From NCBI GenBank assembly GCA_903813345.2, contig CAIIXF020000012.1:6409615-6471614 (forward strand): DNA of 62,000 nucleotides, read 5' to 3'. Positions 11,827-20,464 of the stretch are shown here, piece after piece. The stretch comes from Owenia fusiformis (taxonomy: Eukaryota; Annelida; Polychaeta; Sabellida; Oweniidae). The position numbers and the translations under genes are program-made. The notes beneath the pieces were generated by a model that saw only the letters and a program-made list of their open reading frames with translations, was not told where the DNA came from and made no database searches. How positions within the stretch are numbered: the stretch's first letter is position 1; the number at the start of each line of letters is the position of its first letter.

Positions 11827-12736
11827 TTAATGGTTTATGAAAGTGACCAGGTTTATAGTATTATAAGCATATAGCATATGATTGCCTTTCTCACAGACAG
11901 TTTTCATGATTTTCTCCAGAGTGTGCTGCCTCATTGCCTGATTGAAACACCATGGTCCTGCACCAACAGAATTCATTCTTCTAATACCCAAATTAAACGG
12001 CGAGTCTGCATGGTTTATTCCAATTCGCTTTGATGCATAAACGTTGTAAGCTGAGACAGGATCTCTGGAATCATCGGGTTCTCCAGATGTTCTAAAACGA
12101 CATGTTCTAAATACTCTTTCCAATAGCTTGATGATCTGTGAAGTGTAATATCATCCCACAGTATGTTACGGCTTTCAACAAAAACAACAAAAATGCTTTC
12201 TTGCGGAACATGATATCAACTTCATCTGGTGTTAAACTCCGAGTACGACTTGGCCTTCCTCCTTTACCCTGTGACTTTAGGCTTGTCTGTTAACTTTTCA
12301 GTGCTTTTCGCACACCATAGAATGTATCCGACGTCACCAAGGATTCTGGATAATATTTGTCTTTCACATACCTGTCAAAACTCGCAATCATACATCTCAA
12401 ACTACTTGGTTCGTATTCACTTCCGTCTCTTTTACGGACATTAATGAAGTAATCTTGGAGGACACTGTTTGATTCAGCGGCTGGAATGCTCTCGATCAGC
12501 CTCGTTTCATCTCTTGAACAGCAAAAGTCCAACAAATTTTTCATATCAAATTTTGTTTTTCTAACAGTGTTAGTGTTCGCGATTGATTCAATGAAATCGA
12601 CCGGATTTTAATTTCCAAAACGATCAGAAGCACTTGATGTATCTCCTGGTAAGTCATTAGAGATTGATGAATCATCATTTGATTCATAGTCAGAGATAAT
12701 TCCATTCAGTTCAAAATTCCCTGAATCGTCCTCCAT
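11827..12736 (-). pseudogene. Crypton-type tyrosine recombinase relic (DUF3504-like)
   Basis: Minus-strand pieces follow each other in order. First is an acidic N-terminus starting MEDDSGNFELNG (ATG at 12736, in a GTCAAAATGG context). Next is an SAM-like N-terminal core-binding segment (LQDYFINVRKRDGSEYEP, SSLRCMIASFDRYVKDKYYP, FYGVRKALKS). Then, past a stop and frame change, comes KGGRPSRTRSLTPDEVD. Last is a C-terminal piece (RRMNSVGAGPWCFNQAMRQH). The RKDG-EYEP...SL signature and the basic GxGGRPxxTRxLTxxE linker are characteristic of animal Crypton recombinases and their domesticated relatives. Several frame breaks and an abrupt end make it non-functional. The catalytic R-H-R-Y set cannot be confirmed. 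Confidence 0.7.
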
Positions 12737-12759
12737 TTTGACCTTGCTCTTCACTCTGG

Positions 12760-13107
12760 AGGTTTCAAATAGTTGAATTTGGCGGGAAATCAACAAGCGG
12801 AGTATATCTTCACGATATCCTCCAGTTATTCATTTTGCCAATAAATATCAAATTTATTTTTTAATATTATTATACATTTAGTACATTTAGTGAAGGATAA
12901 TTACAGCATATCCTATGATTTTGAGGAATATCATTTTTATCTACGAGGATATATTGATATCAATATCACAGAATATATTAAAATGATATTCTGAAAAAAA
13001 TTATAGGAAGTTCTTGTTTTCCTACACTTACAAAGAGTAAACTAAAATTATATAATATCATTGCAAAATGAATTTCATGCAAAATAGAGAGTCAATTTGG
13101 TTTAGAT
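12760..13107. repeat. Crypton-flanking repeat with hairpin copy 4
   Basis: This region matches 7915-8292 in block content ('ggcgggaaatcaa', 'acgatatcctcc', 'attcattttgcca', 'acatttagtac'). It contains a hairpin repeat at about 12890-13030 like those at 3.4, 8.1 and 8.7 kb. It borders the Crypton ORF, so it may be part of the same mobile unit. Confidence 0.6.
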
Positions 13108-13222
13108 GAAAGACCGTGTACACGTAAGATGGTTAGTCAAGTAGTGGGGGGGGCATAGGACTTGTAGCTAGGCTTGTAGATAGGACTTGTAGCTAGAATC
13201 ACTATTAGAGCTAGTATACAGT
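13108..13222. repeat. Segmental duplication, left part (matches 60384-60483)
   Basis: 'gtgtacacgtaagatggtta', 'gtcaagtagtggggggg' and 'aatcactattagagctag' occur in the same order and orientation at 60384-60483. The match resumes at 14099-14310 / 60486-60695, after the element at 13229-14093. Confidence 0.85.
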
Positions 13223-13228
13223 AGCTCA

Positions 13229-14093
13229 ATTTACACTACGCGCAGTATCCCAAGACGTTTTGCTATTTCTTTCCCGCTTCTATACTTTGTACCCGACTTG
13301 TACTAAAGAATGCATCGGTTGCAGAAAAATATGTCCTAAAGACAGCATTGTTAAAAGCATGAAAGAGAGCAGGAAGATTTTATGCATAAATTAGGATTAT
13401 GATGAATCGCCAGGCAAATAAGTTCTTCACAATAATATAGAGATGATATTGGGAACAAGGGATAAGACAAAATAAAGGACCATGCGACATATGTAAATGG
13501 AAAGTTTCAAATGTTTCGTTCGGCGCAACGCAAAAAAACGGACTAAGAGCTCTTACCTAAAACCGATGGATCTACACTAAGATTTTCTCCATCTAAAAAG
13601 TCACTCGACTTTTTTGTGATTATGAGTCAAAGAAAGCATTCTTGAGTTTCAAATTGACTTCTGTGGTAAGTTGAAACCATCTTCTAGGAACGAGCAACTG
13701 TGATGTCACGTCACACTCATGTTTATTCTGGAATCACATGGCAGCCATTTTGGAAATTTCAAAAAAGTTCCCAATTAAAAAGGCTAAATGCTGTTTGCAA
13801 ATTGGAAACTATGGCAGAATCAACAAAATTATGCATATGACAATATATGACTACTAAATGCAGGCAGGGACTTTTAATTGCCAAAAAGTCGAGTGACATT
13901 TTAGATGGAGAAAGTCTTAGCTTGTAAAACGTTTTAACGCTAAGACGTCTTGGCTATGACTAAGGTCCTAAAACGTTTTAGCTAAGCGCTCTTAGCCGAG
14001 AGCTCTTGAGTAAATCTGGCTTTACATTACATTCGTAAAACGTTTTAACGCTAAAACGTTTTAGCTAAGACGTCTTAGCGCGCTAGTGTAAAT
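13229..14093. mobile_element. 865 bp terminal-inverted-repeat element splitting the duplication
   Basis: The ends are near-perfect inverted repeats: ATTTACACTACGCGC at 13229-13243 and GCGCGCTAGTGTAAAT at 14078-14093. Sub-terminal sequence is rich in palindromic AACGTTTTAGC/AAGACGTCTTAGC blocks. Its position coincides with a gap in the alignment to the 60.4 kb paralogue, which acts as an empty site. No transposase is present, so it is non-autonomous. Confidence 0.75.
13577..13920. mobile_element. Nested inverted-repeat element
   Basis: Arms of about 34 bp, with about two mismatches, face each other: ctaagattttctccatctaa... at 13577 and ...ttagatggagaaagtcttag ending at 13920. The whole lies inside the larger element at 13229-14093. 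It may be a MITE inserted in a MITE, or a sub-terminal repeat of the larger one. Confidence 0.65.
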
Positions 14094-14098
14094 CCAAC

Positions 14099-14167
14099 AA
14101 GTGTATGATGGCACCCATTTTGTAAAATAGAACTGATACTCCATATTTATCACAGAAATGAACTAAC
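14099..14167. repeat. Segmental duplication, right part (matches 60486-60551)
   Basis: 'gtatgatggcacccattt', 'aaatagaactgatactccat' and 'atcacagaaa' recur at 60486-60545, directly before the homologous VWC-like exons. The homology continues through the exon to about 14310 / 60695. Confidence 0.85.
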
Positions 14168-14281
14168 TACAAACTTTCTTGGTGCAAGTAACAATTCCGC
14201 CATTACACGTACACGTGTTGCATCCATCAGTGTACTGGAATGAGCTCCCTTCCGCATAAAATCGTCCGTTGTACCTACAAC
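14168..14281 (-). CDS. VWC/pacifastin-like exon (dispersed paralogue, exon c)
   Basis: 114 bp, phase 1 on both sides, preceded by TTTTCAG and followed by a GTTAGT donor. It encodes a 38-residue cysteine module (CRYNGRFYAEGSSF, then DGCNTCTCNGG and CTKKVC). The second half fits the pacifastin spacing Cys-Asn-x-Cys-x-Cys-x2-Gly-x3-Cys-Thr-x3-Cys; the first half resembles the start of VWC domains. It is almost the same module as the exons at 60552, 61666 and 61859. If the donor is not used, the frame stops two codons after the last Cys (Ser, stop), so it could serve as a terminal exon. Confidence 0.7.
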
Positions 14282-14497
14282 CTGAAAACATTTACAATGT
14301 TACATTATGAAATATAACTGAGTGACGCAAATACCTAATTCATTATTTTGTCTCATATTTGTTTAAAAATGACGACATGTTTCGTAAATTTATAGGTTCA
14401 GTTGAAAGTTAATACTAGTATTTAAGAAATGTCATGAGCCTTATGAAGTCAAGTAGATTGCTGCATCAACTAGAAATAAGTACACAATATAACTAAT

Positions 14498-14611
14498 CAC
14501 ACAATTTTTCAGTGCACCCAATGTTTCCTCCTCTACACGTACACGCATCGCATCCATCAGATGACGGGAATGAGCTTCCCTCTGCATAAAATCGTCCATT
14601 GTACCTACAGC
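14498..14611 (-). CDS. VWC/pacifastin-like exon with a lost donor (dispersed paralogue, exon b)
   Basis: Same 114 bp module, with acceptor CTTAAG before GC-TGT. The coding part is intact (CRYNGRFYAEGSSFPSSDGC, then DACTCRGG and CTEKLC). Where all other copies have a GT donor, this copy has AT (14497-14496). Reading through gives Asp then stop. It is either a damaged exon or a terminal exon ending the protein here. Confidence 0.65.
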
Positions 14612-14940
14612 CTTAAGACATGTACAATAATACATTATCAAAAATATTCCCCCGTTTCTTATAATAAGTTCATAGACTAGTGATTGGTATTTTATTTTAG
14701 AAATGAATCATTGTAACAGTTTGTAATAGTCTGTGACAAAAAATTAGATTCTTAAATAAACTTTTCCAATGTGTTACTCTTTCCATCTGATGTGCTCTGA
14801 TCACTGAATATGCCATTATATCAGAGCATTTTTCGGGTGAAACAGAACGATGCTGTGAGTATCAGAATGTTTATGAGCTATTGACTCATGATCGGGGTTA
14901 TCTCTTTTGACAATGATTCACGAACAATATTATGTCCTAC

Positions 14941-15114
14941 CACAAGGAGGGTTGTCACAGTTCACATATCCTATTTCAATTGATGCACCCGGGCATCCTG
15001 AACCCCCTTGTACTGTGAATTTTGATCGTGTTCTACTTTTGTACTTCCTCCCAGTGCCGCAACTTGCAGAACATTGTCGATATTGCCAAGGCGTCCATGC
15101 GCTCCATTTGCAGC
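14941..15114 (-). CDS. TSP1 exon (dispersed paralogue, exon a)
   Basis: 174 bp, phase 1-1, acceptor ATTGAG, donor GTAGGA. The translation begins CKWSAWTPWQYRQCSASCG and ends NCDNPPCG. It has the W-x2-W-x2-W ladder, the CSxSCGxG core and six cysteines of a thrombospondin type-1 repeat. It lies upstream of the two VWC-like exons in transcript order, which reverses the order of the 46-62 kb gene (VWC first, TSP1 later). This suggests a rearranged fragment or a separate small paralogue. No first or signal-peptide exon was found. Confidence 0.75.
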
Positions 15115-15129
15115 CTCAATAAATAAATT

Positions 15130-15590
15130 TTCTTGGATGTATTCGTCGTTAATCAAATTATATAAATTTTTCTTTCTTCATAATTCGATGGCGACCATAC
15201 CATTCTGTAATCAGGTCATGATGACCTTCTAGACTTGGGGACGCGTTTTGCGACGTTGCACACACCGACGTGGTGCGACCTGAACGAACTGCGTAGGAGA
15301 TGGACGTATTAAAAACTGATTATGAACAAAGTAGCTAATTATTTTAAACATATTTCCCGACCACGGTCAGATTGAACCCGTTTTACGACGTTTTCGTAGG
15401 ACTGGCAAGAACGGGTAAGAACTAGTTTGGTGTGATAGAGGGGTTATATTCAGTATATTCTTCTTGTTCAAGTTAGGCGTATGATAATGGGAGAGTACCG
15501 ATGCACAGAAACTGAGAACGTTATATGACGAAGATCACCTATGTAAGTGCACCCACCATAGCATGGTGGGTTGCGACACGTGGAAGTTCT
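15130..15590. other. Non-coding stretch, no gene seen
   Basis: No supported feature. It ends at a short T-run (about 15590-15600) that is the A-tail of the minus-strand LINE. Confidence 0.4.
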
Positions 15591-15594
15591 GTTT

Positions 15595-16868
15595 TTTTTC
15601 ATTTCTCATTTATTCCATATATAATATATAAAAATACAATACAATATTATTGCCTACGTTTTTCAACATTGTCCTCAATATACAAAACATGTCAAACTGG
15701 AAATAATAGAAATACAATAGATTTGGTCTACAATATGGATGGTGAAAAATATTAGAGGCCTCGGGGGGGGGGGGGGTTAATCTAAAATATCAAGAGCTAA
15801 ACATATGTAATGGCTAACTATTTGAACAATTTGTTTATTCTCCATTACTATTAGATTTCTGTCTCCAAATAATAAAAATTGAATTTTTTCATTGGAGTTT
15901 AAATTTTGGAAACTGTTGAGAAATCCTAAGGTTTTTAGTCCTGCTAGGAGAGTGCATCTTTCTTGTTGCAGCAGAGGGCTGTTTAAGAAAAAGTGATGTG
16001 TTGTTTGCTGTTTAGCACCACATATACAAAATGGGTCATTTATTGTCGCACAGCTATGGGCATATAGATGAGCTTTTAGAATCAGACCAGCTCTAAATCT
16101 ATTAAACAAAATCTCAATATTCCTTGGCGTTGTCATATTCATTTTTGTAGTAGAAACACGAGAGTCGGGGCTCCCGTTTCCTCTTACTAACCTTTTAAAT
16201 CTGGAGATTGGTTGGCCTTTCCTGTCAGCGAATGGTATTTCATCCCACAGGGTCAGAGCCCCGAGAATAGTTGATTTTTTGAATGAATTACTAATAGGAG
16301 AGGGAATTCTATAATGTCTAGGTTGCCTTAGAGGCCTATTTTGGATATTCTCGTATGTGCTAACTAAATCACAAATGAAAGGGGGAAAGCAATGGTATCT
16401 AGCCTTAAAGGCAAAGATTTTGAGATGTCCTTCTCTCCTGGAAGCTAACGTTTTCTAGATGAGTAAAGATAAAACTTTTGAAGCGTTTGAACCATGAATT
16501 GCAGCTGACTCAAGGCAAGCTGCTTAATAATGAAGTCTATCCAATGTTAAGAGTTTTGCAGTTGAAGCCTTATCATATATTGTGTCCTAGTAGTCAAAAT
16601 GGTGTAGTATAAATGAATTATATATATTCTCTAAGTACTTGCTATTAAGCAGTTTAGATAATCTCATGAGAGAGTTTACTCTTTGTATGAGTTGGTCAAC
16701 ATGTGAATTAAAATTTAGATTTTGATCAAGCACTAAGCCCAAGTGCTTGTGTTTGGTACAACTAGGTATCACATCTGCTCCTAGTTTTAAAGGGGCTTGG
16801 GACCCTAAGGCTTTTTTTATTATTCTATCGACAGAGATGTGATTGGTGTCTATAGAAAGTAGAATCAA
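15595..16868 (-). mobile_element. Non-LTR retrotransposon, 5'-truncated
   Basis: In minus-strand order there is first the end of the RT palm/thumb (KHLGLVLDQNLNFNSHVDQL, then RVNSLMRLSKLLNSKYLENI, within 16868-16587). After frame breaks comes a C-terminal zinc-knuckle-type region (RFRAGLILKAHLYAHSCATI, then FCICGAKQQTTHHFFLNSPL, within 16142-15777). The 3' end carries GGAATAAATGAG and an A-run at about 15595, and a poly-C run lies at about 15764-15776. The catalytic core is missing. The organisation is that of jockey/CR1-like elements, but the family is not fixed. Confidence 0.75.
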
Positions 16869-16869
16869 T

Positions 16870-17800
16870 TCCCCAGAGTATGTGCTATACAGTATCGCCG
16901 TGCGAACTTGCTGTGAAACATAATCTCAATTTCCGTAGGACAAGGTGACCGTTTTCATGAAATGGTATGATTTACTCCGTATTAATGTCAACACGATCAC
17001 CAATACGAAACGGTCTAAATGGGACAGTGTACATGGACTCTATAATTTATACAAACCCTTTGGAATTTTCACCAAACTTTTTTTCATACATCGGGTCAGT
17101 GTGGTTTTTGTAGGTGGCGAACTGGCAATACAAGTTTTCCAAACCACATCTTCCGCACGAAAATCCTACAAGAAACAATGTAAAGTCAAATGAAAGGTGT
17201 GACAAACTCTATAGCCTCGCAGAGCAACATTTGAAAAACACTCTTTAACTAAAGTCCCATATGCAGTATGGCAAGTGATTTTAGACGGTCATATCTTTCA
17301 TCATGGGTACTTTCTGGACATAAATATAGTGTTTTTTATAAAACAATAAGTTTTCGTTCAAGGGAAGTCCCCATGATGATAAAAGCATCAATCAAACAAT
17401 ACGAAAAAGTATAAATAGGGACCCCACGTCAACAATTTTTTCAAACTGTTGAACTTATTTGCTCAAAAAAGGATCTTCTTTTTCTGATTTTATTGGTTCA
17501 AAAGATTATTCAACACGGGGTGTAAACATCTTCAAAAGTAGAATGGTATTGACAGTCTAGTTTTGAAAATATCAATTCTCGATGATCAAAATCATGCTGA
17601 AAACAATGGATAGTATGAGTTTTCCTTATGGTTAAATAACATGGGAAATGTGATTTTTAACTTTATCGCATTTCAATACCCATGAGAAAAATAAGATCCT
17701 CTATGTTGAAAATAAGCCTTACATTTTTAAAAAAGTGACAAGGTGGGGTCCTTATCCATAATTTCACAGAGAGTTTGATTAATATTTTACTTTATTTCAT
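16870..17800. other. Non-coding stretch, no gene seen
   Basis: No convincing coding or RNA feature. The short plus-strand frame near 16945-17193 shows no family resemblance. Confidence 0.4.
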
Positions 17801-17809
17801 AATACTACT

Positions 17810-18245
17810 GTTTTCTCAGGGAAATATAAAGGAATAAAAATCGTATAGAATCGTATTACATGACAAAATCGTATTGTTCCCGGGAAAAAAAATCGTATTG
17901 GAGCGTAATACATGAAAAAATCGTATAGTCCCCGGGAAAATAATCGTATTGGAACGTATTCACCTATTTTGGTTTTCGTGTTATTTTTAACCTTGGCTAA
18001 TTGATGAAAGCATTTTCAAAATGTAACATCTTAGAGGAATGTTTTATGGAATAAATAGGTTATTTCTGGTCGGGATTGAATATGGGTTTCATTCCTCGGA
18101 GTATATGATATCGACCTTGGGAATTCAAATTGACTTTCGGTCACTGCGCTCCCTCGGTCAATATCATATTACCCTTCGGTCAATATCATATTGTCCCTCG
18201 GAGTAAAACCCATATTCCATTCCTCCCAGTAAATAACCTATATAT
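17810..18245. repeat. Interspersed repeat, copy B (pairs with 6590-7075)
   Basis: Same block order and orientation as copy A: 'gggaaatataaaggaat', 'aatcgtattg' units, 'aaataggttatttctggtc', then the 'cactgcgctccctcggtc' hairpin and a 'cagtaaataacctata' end. Confidence 0.75.
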
Positions 18246-18284
18246 CACTCAATAATATTTTACTACCATGGGGATTTCACTTGA

Positions 18285-18640
18285 TATATATAAGCTCAAG
18301 TGCCAAAGGGCAAGGACCAAACGCTGTAATGGAACTTATCAAGAAAAAGCAAACTCTAAGTGCATACCAGTCAAGAAAAACAAACCCCATAAAGCCCAAA
18401 ACCATGGTCTAACGTGAAAAGAAACAATGTCTAATACCCCCTTTCCCCCACCATTCAAGAACCAATATCACAATCCAAGACCAGAAGACCAAGGGACATT
18501 TCATTCATACTGAAGTCATTACAATACATGTACAAGAAAGAAATTGATAGCCAATTGATAGCCAATACTCATAACCTCAAAAATAGTTGTAGATACAAGT
18601 ACTCATACAAGATAGAGCATTCAGTCTCAAATGTTGTGGA
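18285..18640 (+). repeat. Penelope-like element terminal repeat (pLTR-like) with ORF start
   Basis: 'gtgccaaagggcaaggacc' and 'aagcaaactctaagtgcata' also occur at 32097-32230 (plus) and, inverted and diverged, at 55130-55510 and 60228-60340. Downstream is an eroded N-terminal coding start (MSN..., then PRDISFI), best preserved at 55356-55171 on the minus strand. It lies head-to-head with the minus-strand RT that follows. Terminal repeats in mixed orientation are common in Penelope-like elements. Confidence 0.6.
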
Positions 18641-18858
18641 ATAGATAAAATCCCGTCTCCAAGTTCATAGGCGTTTCAAAGGGTCAACATCCATTCACAA
18701 AAGCCGTCTCCATAATCCATTAAACACAATTATTCACAATGGTCATCAGGAGAAAACTATGGCTGGTTTCGATCCCTATTTCTCAACCATTAATGTCATA
18801 GCCGGGATCCACCTCAAAAGGTGCCAAGTGAAAATATTGTGAGTTCATTGCCAGTGTC

Positions 18859-20460
18859 TTAAACAATTCCTACATCCTTCAGCATCTCAAGTGGTAAAAC
18901 TTGAAACTTCGAAATTAATGATTTGTATTTTTCAGCAAAGCCCATAGAGAATTTCTTAAGCTTTATAGAATTATAACCTTGACCTAACAGTACGATCACT
19001 AAAGTATTGTGTCTTGACTTAAAATCTGAATATTTAGAGCATGCCCTGCCATATCTAATAAGCTGGGATACATACACACCATATGCTTGAGTTAATGGAA
19101 TATTACTGTCTAAATAGGGAAAATTCACAATATCAAAATTGAAATCGTCTCGTTTATCATACAACTTACAATATATACTGTTGTCTTGTTCAATGTTAAT
19201 GAGAAGGTCAAGATAGGTCTTTTTTAACTCTAACTCGGAAGGGTATATCATATTTACCAAATGTTCAAATCCAGGGTTGTCCAAACTGAACAGGTCATCT
19301 ATATACCTATCTGTTTTATTAAACAGTTTAGCTATGTGGAATCTTTCATCATCTTTTGCAAAAACTTATATTCATACGAGAATAGAAAAAGGTCTGCCAA
19401 AAGAGGAGCACAATTTATCCCCATTGGTAGTCCTATATTTTGACGTAAAACAGCATTTCCAAACTTTACATAAATGTTATCAATCAAAAAGCCTAAAACC
19501 TCACAAAGTTGTATTGCAGTAAAAGAAATATACTTTTCATGTTGATCACTAGAAAGGAAAGCTTTATTTTCAATACAATTTACGAATTTAAATCTACTAC
19601 CTTTCATTGTGTTTTTAAAAATACCAAATATTTCCTCTTTCAATTTGTTATGGGGAATTGATGTGTAAAGTGTGGAAAAATCCCATGTGGAAATTCATTT
19701 AACTTTTGAATAATTAGGTTGATCAAATTTATATAAAAGGTCCTTCGAATTTTTAAGGATCCGCATATGGTTAACCCCAGAATTTCTACAAATAGCGTTA
19801 CAGTAAGACTCCCTATTATTTTTAACAGCTTGGAGACACCTAGTCAATAGCCCAGAAACCTTTTTAGTAGAACAAACTTTAGAACCAGCAATACATCAGG
19901 ATTTATAAGGGTCTTTGTGTAATTTAGGTATCCAATAAATTTTAGGCAAATGTTCTTGTTTCTCTGCTGGTTTGATCTTGTGTCTAACCAAGAAGTCTAA
20001 ATGATTGTTGACTATTTCAACTTCATTAGCATCAACCTTAACATACGTTTTAGTACTTGTATTTTTGTTTGAAATGTTCAATTCTGTCATAATAGAATTT
20101 TTTACATATAACAATAACGTTATTTGACGCTTTGTCTGCTGGGACAAAAACAAATTTTTTATGAAAATTTTCTAAATATTCAACAACTTGAGGGTTATCT
20201 AATATCTTGTCATTAGATTCAAACTTTTGACCTTAAGTTCAATTATTCTACTATTAACAATATCTTTGACTTTAAGTATCCACTCATCTAATGAAGATTT
20301 ATCAGCATGCTCACGTCTTATCCAATCGTTAGCATATTTTTCAACAGCATCAACAATTATTTTTTATTATATCTCCATAAAATTGGATTCTGTTCACGAA
20401 ATTTAGGACCGTTTTTAATCAGATTTCGAAGTTAGAATTAGATATAATATCTTTCATTGA
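18859..20460 (-). pseudogene. Penelope-like reverse transcriptase (broken)
   Basis: In minus-strand order: RNLIKNGPKFREQNPILW, VFVPADKASNNVIVICKK, LPKIYWIPKLHKDPYKS, then STWDFSTLYTSIPHNKL. Next is the motif B region IGLPMGINCAPLLADLFLFS, then the catalytic box RYIDDLF, and last YLDSNIPLTQAYGVYVSQLI, RYGRACS and QGYN. These are diagnostic of Penelope-like RTs. The catalytic YIDD is intact, but there are several frameshifts and stops, for example a stop at about 19900 and a frame change at about 19340. The N-terminal part continues beyond the LINE insertion at 23853-24173. No GIY-YIG domain follows in place. Confidence 0.85.
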
Positions 20461-20464
20461 TTAA

